64,000 bases of DNA from CAVQRB01 sp963715055. GTDB lineage: Bacteria > Pseudomonadota > Alphaproteobacteria > Rhodobacterales > Rhodobacteraceae. The notes beneath the pieces were generated by a model. That model had not been told where the DNA came from. It was given only the letters and a program-made list of their open reading frames with translations, and ran no database searches. The number at the start of each line of letters is the position of its first letter. The stretch's first letter is position 1. Location of the stretch: the NCBI GenBank assembly GCA_963715055.1, contig CAVQRB010000001.1, forward strand, positions 471,433 to 535,432. The letters run 5' to 3'. Below are positions 26,010-34,494 of this stretch, piece after piece. Position numbers and translations under genes: made by a program.

Positions 26010-27433
26010 TCGACGGGATGGCTCGTATTCAGCTTTCGTTGGCAAGCAAGCGGTTCAGCCCGCCTGCCGTTCTTGCAACGATCTACGCCATCTTCATTCT
26101 GCTTGGCGCAGTCGCTTTGCGTCTGCCGTGGAGCAATCACGGCGACGATACCATTAGAGACGCGTTTTTTACGCCGGTGTCCGCGGTCACGGTCACAGGA
26201 CTCATCGTCGTCGATACAGGCTCTGCATATTCGCTGGTGGGCCAGGTGATCATTGCACTCCTGGTCCAGATCGGCGGCCTCGGGCTCATGACCTTTGCCG
26301 CGCTGCTTCTGTCCATGCTGGGGCTGACGATAGGCATGCCGCGGCGCCTCGTGCTCCGAGACGAACTTGGCCAGACCGGCGTCAGCGAGTTGATGGCGCT
26401 GGTCCGGGTTGTCGTGATCGTAGCCTTTGCGGCAGAAGCCGTCGCGACTGCTGTTCTGATGACCGTCTTCGTTCCCCAGTTCGGTTGGACCCACGGCTTC
26501 TGGCAGACGCTGTTCCATGCGATTTCGGCCTTCAACAACGCCGGCTTTTCGCTTTTTCCCGACAGCCTCATGGGCTATGTGGGCGACCCAACCGTCAATA
26601 TCACGATTACCGTTCTGTTCATCCTGAGCGGTCTGGGTTTCGTTGTGCTGGCGGACGTGAACCGACAGCGGCGATGGTCGAAGCTGAGCCTTCACGGCAA
26701 GCTGATGTTGTCCGGTACGCTATGTCTCATCCTCTTTGCCTGGGTTATGTTCGCTATTCTGGAATGGAACAATCACGCCACACTCGCGAACTTGGAAAGC
26801 GACGGGGCGCGGCTTCTTGCAAGCTGGTTTCAGGCCGTGACGCCGCGCACCGCGGGCTTCAACACGCTTGACTATGCCGCGATGGAGGACAGCACGACGG
26901 TCATGACGATGGCCCTCATGCTGGTGGGCGGTGGACCGTCCTCGACTGCGGGCGGGATAAAAGTGACGACCCGGATCGTCTTGGCGCTCGCAACGCTTGC
27001 CTTCTTCCGGCAGCAGGGACGCCTCCAAATATTTGGCGGCAGTCCAGGTATTTCGGAAATCATGAAGGTACTGGCACTCACCTCGATCTTTCTCATTCTG
27101 ATCGGGCTCTTTCTGACCTCGCTGATCTACCAAGGCGACTTCCTGGATCTTCTGTTCGAAGTCTGCTCAGCTTTTGGCACGGTCGGTCTTTTGCGCGGCG
27201 CGACCGGGGGACTTGATGAATTCGGTCGTATGATGATCATACTGATCATGTTCGTTGGTCCTCTTGGCCCTCTGACCTTGGCGTTTTTCTTAATGTCACG
27301 CGTCAAACCCAAGGCTGGATATCCCGAGGGCAAGGTTTATTTGAGTAGAGTGGCCGGGACGATGCGACAGGACATTCGTGCAGCATCCGACAGTGGCCGC
27401 TTTACCCGCCAATCAGACCCTGATGCATTTTGA
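26006..27433 (+). CDS. ktrB: TrkH/KtrB-family potassium uptake membrane subunit
   Basis: 475 residues from the GTG that overlaps the expected ktrA stop (an ATG at 26018 is also possible). The four selectivity-filter loops are seen: SAVTVTGLIVVD, HAISAFNNAGFSLF, QAVTPRTAGFNTLD and EVCSAFGTVGLLRG, between hydrophobic hairpins. It forms the ion pathway of a KtrAB system. The usual KtrB C-terminus ends near PEGKVYL; here about 30 more hydrophilic residues follow (to TRQSDPDAF), which looks like a frameshifted stop. With ktrA broken, the channel may be ungated or inactive. Confidence 0.88.
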   Translation: MIDGMARIQLSLASKRFSPPAVLATIYAIFILLGAVALRLPWSNHGDDTIRDAFFTPVSAVTVTGLIVVDTGSAYSLVGQVIIALLVQIGGLGLMTFAALLLSMLGLTIGMPRRLVLRDELGQTGVSELMALVRVVVIVAFAAEAVATAVLMTVFVPQFGWTHGFWQTLFHAISAFNNAGFSLFPDSLMGYVGDPTVNITITVLFILSGLGFVVLADVNRQRRWSKLSLHGKLMLSGTLCLILFAWVMFAILEWNNHATLANLESDGARLLASWFQAVTPRTAGFNTLDYAAMEDSTTVMTMALMLVGGGPSSTAGGIKVTTRIVLALATLAFFRQQGRLQIFGGSPGISEIMKVLALTSIFLILIGLFLTSLIYQGDFLDLLFEVCSAFGTVGLLRGATGGLDEFGRMMIILIMFVGPLGPLTLAFFLMSRVKPKAGYPEGKVYLSRVAGTMRQDIRAASDSGRFTRQSDPDAF

Positions 27434-27726
27434 ACCGAAAGCCAGTTTCAGCACGCCTCGCCAGCTTTTCCGTACTTCGCTTCCGAGATCCGGATGGATA
27501 CAGTGCGGGTTTCGACATCGCCGCCCGATGCTCGGCCCTCGGCAGGAATGCCGCCCATTGATCGCCGAAATTAATGCACCCATTTTCCGGTAATTGCGAA
27601 AACCCACGCTTCGGCGAAAGTAAATATCGTTTTTTTCCACTCTGGAGACATAAATTTCGCCCAATTCGGTGTTGACCCTCCCCGCCGGCGCCCATAATGT
27701 CCCGCCACGCAAGGGAGTCCCGAGGC
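27434..27726. other. ilvI upstream region
   Basis: 293 nt without a gene, holding the presumed promoter of the ilvI leader transcript. A T7 run lies near 27630. The ORFs crossing it are shadows. No clear -35/-10 pair can be assigned. Confidence 0.45.
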
Positions 27727-27774
27727 ATGACAGAACTAGTCGTCATTGTAGGAAACACGCGCATGGGCCGGTAA
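27727..27774 (+). CDS. ilvI leader peptide
   Basis: 15 residues, MTELVVIVGNTRMGR. Residues 4-8 are Leu-Val-Val-Ile-Val, a run of exactly the three branched-chain amino acids whose synthesis the operon starts. CCCGAGGC before the ATG can serve as ribosome binding site. Its 3' end contributes one arm of an antiterminator pairing, and a terminator hairpin follows 26 nt after its stop. The design is that of a ribosome-mediated attenuator: low Leu/Val/Ile-tRNA stalls the ribosome and lets ilvI be transcribed. Confidence 0.85.
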   Translation: MTELVVIVGNTRMGR

Positions 27775-27828
27775 CGGTAGACCATAGTCTGACCCCATGC
27801 GCCCCCGCCAAGAACGGGGGCTTTTTTA
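27759..27828 (+). promoter_or_regulatory. ilvI transcription attenuator
   Basis: Two competing structures are visible. Antiterminator: GCGCATGGG (27759-27767, inside the leader peptide gene) pairs perfectly with CCCATGCGC (27794-27802). Terminator: GCCCCCG (27801-27807) pairs with CGGGGGC (27815-27821), loop of 7, then T6. The two overlap at 27801-27802 and are tightly packed, so they would exclude each other. Confidence 0.8.
27801..27827 (+). terminator. Attenuator terminator hairpin
   Basis: A 7-bp GC stem with a 7-nt loop and a T6 tail, 51 nt before the ilvI start. Part of the attenuator described separately. Confidence 0.88.
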
Positions 27829-27877
27829 TGCGCAAGCGGCAACGGGCCACAGGATGGCCGAGACGGAGTTGAGAGAT

Positions 27878-29629
27878 ATGAAACGGCAGATGACTGGCGC
27901 GAAAATGATTGTTCAGGCCCTGATCGATCAGGGGGTCGATACCGTATTCGGATATCCCGGCGGGGCCGTACTGCCGATCTATGACGAGATCTTTCAGCAA
28001 AACTCGATCAAGCACTTCCTCGTGCGCCATGAACAGGCCGCGGTGCATGCCGCCGAAGGCTATGCGCGCTCAACTGGAAAGCCCGGTGTTGCCCTGGTCA
28101 CCTCAGGCCCGGGGGCCACGAATGCGGTAACGGGTTTGACGGATGCGTTGATGGATTCCATCCCGATCGTGGTGCTGACCGGACAGGTGCCAACCTTCAT
28201 GATCGGATCTGACGCCTTTCAGGAAGCCGATACCGTGGGTATCACCCGCCCCTGCACCAAGCATAACTGGTTGGTCAAGGAAACCGACCAGCTCGCGGGC
28301 GTGCTGCACGAAGCCTTCCATGTGGCAACCAAGGGACGTCCGGGTCCGGTGCTGGTCGACATTCCCAAGGACGTGCAGTTCGCGACGGGTACCTACGAAT
28401 CTCCGAAGCCTTCGGTGTCGCATTACCAGCCGCGCCTGAAGGGCGACATGGAAGAGATCACCGAGCTTGTCGCGGCCATCGAAAAGGCGAAAAAGCCCAT
28501 TTTCTATACCGGTGGCGGCGTGATCAACTCCGGCCCTGCCGCGAGCCAGTTGCTGCGCGAGTTGGTGGAGGCCACTGGCTTTCCAATCACCTCGACGCTC
28601 ATGGGCCTCGGCTGCTACCCGGCGTCCGGCAAGAACTGGCTCGGCATGCTGGGGATGCACGGTCTTTACCAGGCCAACATGGCGATGCATGACTGCGACC
28701 TGATGATCAACATCGGCGCGCGCTTCGACGACCGGATCACGGGCCGCATCGACGCCTTCAGCCCGAAGTCGATCAAGGCGCATATCGACATCGACCCTTC
28801 ATCGATCAACAAGGTCATCAAGACCGACATCCCGATCATCGGCGATGTGGCCCATGTGCTCGAAGACGTGCTCAAGGTCTGGAAATCGCGCGGGCGCAAG
28901 ACCAACGACGAGGCCCTGGCGAAGTGGTGGAAACAGATCGACGAATGGACGGCCATCGACTGCCTGAAGTTCAAGCAGCAAGGCAAGACCATCAAGCCGC
29001 AGCACGCGGTTGCCCGGCTCGAGGCGCTGACCAAGGGCCATGACCGCTACATCTGCACCGAAGTCGGCCAGCACCAGATGTGGGCTGCGCAGTACCTTGG
29101 CTTCGAGGATCCGAACCGCTGGATGACCTCCGGGGGCCTCGGTACCATGGGCTACGGCTTTCCGGCCTCCATCGGCGTGCAGGTGGCGCATCCGGAGGCG
29201 CTGGTGATCAATGTGGCGGGCGAGGCCAGCTGGCTGATGAATATGCAGGAGATGGGCACGGCGATACAATACTCGCTGCCCGTGAAACAGTTCATCCTGA
29301 ACAATGAACGCCTCGGCATGGTGCGTCAGTGGCAGGAACTGCTGCACGGCGAGCGCTATTCGCACAGCTGGTCGGACGCCCTGCCCGACTTCGTGAAGCT
29401 CGCCGATGCCTTCGGCGCCAAGGGCATCCGCTGTTCCGACCCTGCCGATCTCGACGATGCGATCATGGAAATGCTGAACTATGACGGCCCGGTGATCTTC
29501 GACTGCCTGGTGGAGAAGCACGAGAACTGCTTCCCGATGATCCCGAGCGGAAAGGCGCATAACGAGATGCTGCTTGGTGACGCCTCGACCCAGGGGGCGA
29601 TCGACGCCAAGGGGTCGGTGCTCGTCTGA
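27878..29629 (+). CDS. ilvI: Acetolactate synthase large subunit
   Basis: 583 residues from ATG 27878, with GGAG 9 nt upstream; ATG 27854 in the same frame has no ribosome binding site. Condenses two pyruvates, or pyruvate with 2-oxobutyrate, as the first common step to valine, leucine and isoleucine. The ThDP-binding N-domain has GYPGGAVLPIYDE and the catalytic Glu in RHEQAAVHAAEGYAR; the central FAD-type domain has MLGMHGLYQANMAMHDCDL; the C-domain has NVAGEASWLMNMQEMG...NNERLGMVRQWQELLHG. Controlled by the upstream attenuator. Confidence 0.97.
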   Translation: MKRQMTGAKMIVQALIDQGVDTVFGYPGGAVLPIYDEIFQQNSIKHFLVRHEQAAVHAAEGYARSTGKPGVALVTSGPGATNAVTGLTDALMDSIPIVVLTGQVPTFMIGSDAFQEADTVGITRPCTKHNWLVKETDQLAGVLHEAFHVATKGRPGPVLVDIPKDVQFATGTYESPKPSVSHYQPRLKGDMEEITELVAAIEKAKKPIFYTGGGVINSGPAASQLLRELVEATGFPITSTLMGLGCYPASGKNWLGMLGMHGLYQANMAMHDCDLMINIGARFDDRITGRIDAFSPKSIKAHIDIDPSSINKVIKTDIPIIGDVAHVLEDVLKVWKSRGRKTNDEALAKWWKQIDEWTAIDCLKFKQQGKTIKPQHAVARLEALTKGHDRYICTEVGQHQMWAAQYLGFEDPNRWMTSGGLGTMGYGFPASIGVQVAHPEALVINVAGEASWLMNMQEMGTAIQYSLPVKQFILNNERLGMVRQWQELLHGERYSHSWSDALPDFVKLADAFGAKGIRCSDPADLDDAIMEMLNYDGPVIFDCLVEKHENCFPMIPSGKAHNEMLLGDASTQGAIDAKGSVLV

Positions 29630-30222
29630 TGTGCATTCGGATCCTGATCGCGGCTTTCTGCGCGGTGGCAGGACTGAGCTCTCCCGCCGGGGCGCAAAGC
29701 TTCGGCGGGGTCAAGATCGGCGATCCGGCTACGGCGGTTGCGGGTTTCACTGGCCCCGTAACGCTTGGAAGCCAGGGCGCCGACCGCTTTGCGAAATTCA
29801 CCATGCCGGACGGTCATGAATTGTCGCTGACGACCCGCAACCAGGGGCCGATCATCTACATGGAAACCAGCCGCAACCCAAGCGTGCCCGCGATCGCGCC
29901 GGCGGGCCCCGGAGTAAGCTTCGGCGCAACGACGCGCGGCGACCTGCGGACCCTGCTCGGCAATGACGGCTTCACCTACGTCAGTCGCACGCAGGTGCCC
30001 TTCGGCATCGGCACCACCTATTTCCTCAGCTACGATCTGGTCAACCAGCCCGGCGTCGTGGTGACCTTTGCGTTCCATCTGACCCCGGACCGCTACCCTT
30101 TGGGCGCCGATGCCGCGCTGCTCGACAGCATCGTCGTCGCGCAAGACTGGTATCTGAACGAAATCTGGGGGCCGGCCCGTTCCATCTCCACCAGCAACGC
30201 CGCCGTTGTCCTGAACTACTGA
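29629..30222 (+). CDS. Secreted protein of unknown function inside the ilv operon
   Basis: 197 residues. A Sec signal peptide (MCIRILIAAFCAVAGLSSPAGAQ) ends near residue 23. The mature part has GGVKIGDPATAVAGFTGPVTL and a beta-rich region with TTRGDLRTLLGNDGFTYVSR, without cysteines; I do not recognise the family. Its ATG overlaps the ilvI stop by one base (TGATG), so it is translated by the same ribosomes, and ilvH follows 39 nt later. A periplasmic protein has no obvious place between the two subunits of a cytosolic enzyme. Confidence 0.75.
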   Translation: MCIRILIAAFCAVAGLSSPAGAQSFGGVKIGDPATAVAGFTGPVTLGSQGADRFAKFTMPDGHELSLTTRNQGPIIYMETSRNPSVPAIAPAGPGVSFGATTRGDLRTLLGNDGFTYVSRTQVPFGIGTTYFLSYDLVNQPGVVVTFAFHLTPDRYPLGADAALLDSIVVAQDWYLNEIWGPARSISTSNAAVVLNY

Positions 30223-30261
30223 CGCCTCCCGAACTGAAACACCTATCCAAGGAAATCGCCG

Positions 30262-30822
30262 ATGTCCCCTCTGAAAATCAAGAAAGGCGCCACCAGCCAT
30301 TCCGCCTATAACCTGCGTCCGACCTTTTCGGATGTGATCGAACGCCATACGCTGGCGGTCTTGGTGGAAAACGAGCCGGGGGTGCTGGCGCGCGTCATCG
30401 GTCTCTTCTCCGGGCGCGGCTACAACATCGACAGCCTGACCGTGGCGGAGGTGGATCACACCGGCCATCTGTCGCGCATCACCATCGTCACCTCGGGCAC
30501 GCCGCAGGTCATCGAGCAGATCAAGGCGCAGCTGGGTCGGATCGTGACCGTCCACAATGTGCAGGACCTGACCGTCGAAGGGTCGTCCGTCGAGCGGGAA
30601 CTGGCGATGTTCAAGGTGGTGGGCACCGGCGACAAACGCGTCGAAGCGCTGCGACTTGCAGACATCTTCCGGGCAAACGTCGTGGACAGCACGCTCACAA
30701 GCTTCGTTTTCGAGATCACCGGCGCGCCTGAAAAAATCGACGCCTTTGCTGATCTGATGCGCCCCCTGGGCCTGTCCGATGTCGCGCGGACGGGGGTCGC
30801 TGCGCTCTCCCGGGGCGCCTAG
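30262..30822 (+). CDS. ilvH: Acetolactate synthase small regulatory subunit
   Basis: 186 residues. The regulatory subunit that binds valine and stimulates IlvI. An ACT domain at about residues 28-100 (TLAVLVENEPGVLARVIGLFSGRGYNIDSLTVA) is followed by the C-terminal ACT-like half (ELAMFKVV...SFVFEITGAPEKIDAFADLMRPLG). The start is preceded by AAGGAAATCGCCG. The stop shares four bases with the stop of the convergent gene on the minus strand. Confidence 0.95.
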   Translation: MSPLKIKKGATSHSAYNLRPTFSDVIERHTLAVLVENEPGVLARVIGLFSGRGYNIDSLTVAEVDHTGHLSRITIVTSGTPQVIEQIKAQLGRIVTVHNVQDLTVEGSSVERELAMFKVVGTGDKRVEALRLADIFRANVVDSTLTSFVFEITGAPEKIDAFADLMRPLGLSDVARTGVAALSRGA

Positions 30823-31187
30823 GCAGAGTTGCTGGAGGGCTCCGACGTCGAGCGCTCGACCTGGCTGCGACGGTCGGCCGGCGCGAAGGGGATGATCTTG
30901 GCACTTCCCGGAGTTTCAGGGTAGCCCGGATCGCAGGTTCGGAGTGCCGCGGGCAGCCCTGCGCCCACTTTTTCGACGACGAGCTTGGGGTTTCGAGCCC
31001 GGCGCATGGAGGCGTTGATTTCCATGTCGAACTGGACGAGATCGCCCGCATCGAAGAAGTCGTCTGCCTTGAGGATGTCATCGGATGCGTTGAGGAAGGC
31101 AAGGTCGCCCTGGTCTTCGCACCAGATGACCGCCTTGCGGTCAGAAACATCGCTCCAGAGTACTACGCCCAGCATGTCAAGGTCCAT
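30819..31187 (-). CDS. Conserved hypothetical protein
   Basis: 122 residues. The N-terminal 80 residues look like a small beta barrel (LGVVLWSDVSDRKAVIWCEDQGDLAFL, then GDLVQFDMEINASMRRARNPKLVV), a pattern reminiscent of cold-shock or similar OB folds, though no RNA-binding motif is evident. The last 40 residues are hydrophilic and probably disordered. Transcribed away from the XRE regulator gene across a 229-nt gap and converging on ilvH. I do not recognise the family. Confidence 0.65.
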   Translation of the reverse strand: MDLDMLGVVLWSDVSDRKAVIWCEDQGDLAFLNASDDILKADDFFDAGDLVQFDMEINASMRRARNPKLVVEKVGAGLPAALRTCDPGYPETPGSAKIIPFAPADRRSQVERSTSEPSSNSA

Positions 31188-31416
31188 TCGTCTTTGGTTG
31201 CTCTCAAGAGTATCAACAAGTTAATGCGTTTAGACATGTCAAAATGAGCAACGTACGCTTGGAATTTGTGACGACCTACGGTAGAACTGACACAAAATGA
31301 ATCGCATTCTGACGCTATTTGGCGTCAATTGTTGACCAGACGGATTTCTACCTTGGCGCGTGTCAGTTCGGACGACTAGCATCACGGCCCTAAACCCGAC
31401 AAAGGACCGGTTTGCA

Positions 31417-32208
31417 ATGCAGTCCCCAAGCCCAGCCGAACTCCGCAACATGTTCGGAGCAAATCTGAGAAAACTGTCGGCGGATTTTCCGTCCGTCTCC
31501 GCGCTCGCGCGCGACCTCGGCATAAACCGAACGCAGTTCAACCGCTATCTCAGTGGCGAAAGCTTTCCCCGGCCGGACGTTCTGGCCCGCATGTGCCGTT
31601 TCTTCTCGGTGGATGCCCGGGTGCTTCTGGAACCGGTAGAGCGGCTCGAGCAACGACCGGAAGCGAGTTCCAGCACGTTCCTGCGCGATTTCATGGGGCC
31701 GGGGATACATCATGTTTCCGAAACCAGCCTGCCTAACGGGTTCTACCAGTTCACGCGGCGCAGTTTCGTCAGCGACACGAAGTTCGTGCGCGGGCTGATT
31801 TTCATCAAACGCGATGGCGAGCATACATACCTGCGCGGATATGAGCCGAAGGACGCCATGGCGATCCAGGGTATTCCGCCCTTGCCAAAGGCACGGGAGT
31901 ATCGTGGCTATGTGATCCAGCTCGAAGACGGGATCGCAGCAACCGTCTCGCGGCGCAACGGCATGACCGCCTCCTTCAATTACCTGTCCCGGATCACCTC
32001 GTTCCAGAACAATTTCTGGGTGGGATATGTCGCCCGCACCGTGCGCGAGAACTCGTCGAGCGCGCGGATGACGCGGCTGGTCTACGAGCACCTCGGCGAT
32101 GATTTCGGAAGGGTGCTGAAAGTCGCCCGAAGCTGCGGCTTTTGCAGCTTCGAGGAGCTCATGCCCTATCATCAGCGTCTGTTGCAGCCAGAAGATCCCT
32201 TTCGCTGA
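31417..32208 (+). CDS. XRE-type helix-turn-helix regulator
   Basis: 263 residues from ATG 31417 (AAAGGA 10 nt upstream); the longer in-frame start lacks a site. The HTH domain at about residues 8-65 reads LRKLSADFPSVSALARDLGINRTQFNRYLSGESFPRPDVLARM. The C-terminal 180 residues form a separate domain (SETSLPNGFYQFTRRSFVSDTKFVRGLIFIKRDGEHTYLRGYEP) of unknown ligand. Located 104 nt before the Rieske oxygenase gene on the same strand, so it may control it. The last 30 residues (SCGFCSFEELMPYHQRLLQ) are well behaved. Confidence 0.82.
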   Translation: MQSPSPAELRNMFGANLRKLSADFPSVSALARDLGINRTQFNRYLSGESFPRPDVLARMCRFFSVDARVLLEPVERLEQRPEASSSTFLRDFMGPGIHHVSETSLPNGFYQFTRRSFVSDTKFVRGLIFIKRDGEHTYLRGYEPKDAMAIQGIPPLPKAREYRGYVIQLEDGIAATVSRRNGMTASFNYLSRITSFQNNFWVGYVARTVRENSSSARMTRLVYEHLGDDFGRVLKVARSCGFCSFEELMPYHQRLLQPEDPFR

Positions 32209-32312
32209 GCAAAGCCTGCGCGGATGTCGCCCTTGGAAAACTCAGGTCGCTGAAGTGGCTGCGGACCCTTTCGCCTGCGCTACCGTCTGGTCAGTCAAGT
32301 CAGGAGAGCGAG

Positions 32313-33473
32313 ATGGACCCTCACGTAACCGATCTGTCCGGCGTGCGCCGCCCCATTTCCGAAGCCAACGGGCTGCCGAACCCGCATTATATCGATCCGG
32401 TCGTCTTCGAGGAAGAAAAGCATGCCCTGCTTTTCGACAACTGGTCCGGCCTTGCCGTGGCCTCGGACGTGCCGGAAGTCGGCGACGCGGTGCCGCTCAC
32501 CTTCCTCGGCATGCCGCTCCTGATGGTGCGCGACCGTCAGCGACAGGTGCGCGTCTTCCAGAACATCTGCCGGCATCGCGGCATGATCCTCGTCGAGGAG
32601 CCCCGCAAGATCGAAGGCGCTATCCGCTGCCCGTATCACAGCTGGTGCTATTCCACCGAAGGCAAGCTCGTGAGCACCCCGCATGTGGGCGGTCCGGGCC
32701 AGAACACCCACGCAGGCATCGACCGCGCCCTGCTCGGTCTGGTCGAAGTGCGCAGCCACATCTGGATGGATGTGGTCTGGATCAATGTCTCGGGAAACGC
32801 CCCCGACTTCGAAGTGGCCAATGCCGAACTGCTGGAACGCTGGAAGGAATACGACAAGCCGCTCTATCACGGCGGGGCCGAAAGCCGCTTCAAGCTGGAG
32901 GTGAACTGCAACTGGAAACTCGCGGTGGAGAACTACTGCGAAAGTTACCACCTGCCTTGGGTGCATCCGGGCCTCAACAGCTACTCGCGGCTGGAGGATC
33001 ACTACCACATCGAACACCCGGGCCTGTTTTCCGGACAGGGTACGCTGGTCTACCGGCAATTGCGGGACCATGAGGACCAGACCCTGCCGGATTTCGATGG
33101 CCTGAGCGACAAGTGGGATACCGCTGCCGAATACGTCACGGCCTTCCCGAACGTGCTCCTTGGCGTGCACCGCGACCATACTTTCGCGATCATCCTCGAG
33201 CCGCAAGGGTTGGAGCGCACCCTGGAACATGTGCATATCTACTACGCAAAGCCCGACACGGACGAAACCATGCGCAGCAAGAATGCGCAGCTCTGGAAGA
33301 GCGTCTTTGTCGAAGATGTCTTCGTGGTCGAAGGCATGCAGCGCGGCCGCCACGCGGTTTCTTTCGATGGTGGGCGGTTCTCGCCGGCGATGGATGGCCC
33401 CACGCATCTCTTCCATGACTGGGTCGCCGGACGGATCGACGCCAGACGCGGGAGCGCACGGGCCGCAGAATGA
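32313..33473 (+). CDS. Rieske-type oxygenase alpha subunit (betaine/carnitine/choline oxygenase-like)
   Basis: 386 residues from ATG 32313, with AGGAGAG upstream. The Rieske 2Fe-2S ligands are in ICRHRG and CPYHSW (about residues 87-108). The mononuclear iron site is in ENYCESYHLPWVHPGL (about 205-222), with the later Asp expected near the C-terminus. The pattern is closer to glycine betaine, choline or carnitine oxygenases than to benzoate-type dioxygenases, so N-demethylation or C-hydroxylation of a methylated amine is possible. No reductase or ferredoxin gene is adjacent. Confidence 0.85.
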   Translation: MDPHVTDLSGVRRPISEANGLPNPHYIDPVVFEEEKHALLFDNWSGLAVASDVPEVGDAVPLTFLGMPLLMVRDRQRQVRVFQNICRHRGMILVEEPRKIEGAIRCPYHSWCYSTEGKLVSTPHVGGPGQNTHAGIDRALLGLVEVRSHIWMDVVWINVSGNAPDFEVANAELLERWKEYDKPLYHGGAESRFKLEVNCNWKLAVENYCESYHLPWVHPGLNSYSRLEDHYHIEHPGLFSGQGTLVYRQLRDHEDQTLPDFDGLSDKWDTAAEYVTAFPNVLLGVHRDHTFAIILEPQGLERTLEHVHIYYAKPDTDETMRSKNAQLWKSVFVEDVFVVEGMQRGRHAVSFDGGRFSPAMDGPTHLFHDWVAGRIDARRGSARAAE

Positions 33474-33688
33474 GCGATCTGGACGATCGCCTGCTGGCCG
33501 CGCATGATCGTGGAGACCTGCCGGCCCTCGTGTCGCTTTATGCGGAGGCCGCAGAATCTGCCAATCAAGAGCAGGCGCGCGGCTTTTATCTCACGCATGC
33601 CTATGTCTTCGCGCTTGAACTCGGCAGTGAAACCGCGCCGGGTCTGCGCGCGCGACTGATCGAGATGGGGCGCGAAACGCCGCTTTAG
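33470..33688 (+). CDS. Small hypothetical protein coupled to the Rieske oxygenase
   Basis: 72 residues. The ATG overlaps the oxygenase stop (ATGA). The sequence is helical and acidic (DLDDRLLAAHDRGDLPALVSLYAEAAESANQEQARGFY broken into two helices), like half of a tetratricopeptide or SEL1-type repeat. It ends 4 nt inside the convergent DUF2189 gene. Possibly an accessory protein of the oxygenase; no known function. Confidence 0.65.
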   Translation: MSDLDDRLLAAHDRGDLPALVSLYAEAAESANQEQARGFYLTHAYVFALELGSETAPGLRARLIEMGRETPL

Positions 33689-34467
33689 GCTGCTTGCGTC
33701 AACTGGCGATAGAGATGCCAGGAGGCGTGACCGAGCCAGGGCAGCACGACGATCAGGCCAAAGAACCCAGGCACCAGCGCCGCGAAAGTCATGGCAGCAA
33801 TGACCGCGGCCCAAAGGAGCATCGGCAAGGGTGCCGCGCGCACCGCCTGGATGCTCGTGATCATCGCGGTGATGAAATCGACTTCCCGGTCGAGCAGGAG
33901 CGGCAGGCCGACCACCGACATCGCATAGATGAGCAGCGCGAATGCCGCACCCACAGCGGTGCCGAAGGCCAGCATCACCATCCCGTTCAGGCTAAGGAAC
34001 ACCTCGTAAGATGTTGATATATTGGTCATCGTGGTCAGGCCAAGAAAGAGCGCGAAGATCATGTGACCGAGGAAGAACCAGAAAAGAAAGATCACCACCA
34101 TCATGGTGCAGAGCGACGGCAACTGGCGGTTGCGCTGCTGCCAGATCACCCCGAAGATGTCGCGCGCCCTGATCTCGAGCCCGGCCTCGAGGCGGCGGGA
34201 GACCTCATAGAGGCCAACGGCGGCGAAGGGACCCAGAAGCGGAAAGCCGATGGTGGCCAGCACCAGCCAGAAACTGTGCCCGCTCTGCCAGGTCACCCCG
34301 GCCATCACCCATCCCGCGATGATGTAGAAGCCCGCGAAGACAAGACCGTAGAGCGGCTTGGCCTTGAAATCCTGCCAGCCTTTTCGCAAGGCGATCCCGA
34401 TGTCTTCGGTGCGTGCCGGACGGAGATCCGGTGCGCCATGCAGTGGTTCGGCCAAGACCTGATCCAT
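33685..34467 (-). CDS. DUF2189-family membrane protein
   Basis: 260 residues. Six hydrophobic segments, beginning with PLYGLVFAGFYIIAGWVMAGV and continuing to FFGLIVVLPWLGHASWHLYRQL at the end, which is the DUF2189 signature (LPWLGHASWHLYR). Hydrophilic N-terminus of 35 residues with GIALRKGWQDFKAKP. GGGAGG before the ATG. Integral inner-membrane protein of unknown function. It follows the amidase gene by 27 nt on the same strand and may share its transcript. Confidence 0.85.
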   Translation of the reverse strand: MDQVLAEPLHGAPDLRPARTEDIGIALRKGWQDFKAKPLYGLVFAGFYIIAGWVMAGVTWQSGHSFWLVLATIGFPLLGPFAAVGLYEVSRRLEAGLEIRARDIFGVIWQQRNRQLPSLCTMMVVIFLFWFFLGHMIFALFLGLTTMTNISTSYEVFLSLNGMVMLAFGTAVGAAFALLIYAMSVVGLPLLLDREVDFITAMITSIQAVRAAPLPMLLWAAVIAAMTFAALVPGFFGLIVVLPWLGHASWHLYRQLTQAA

Positions 34468-34494
34468 GATTTTCCTCCCTATCCTTGAGCGCGC

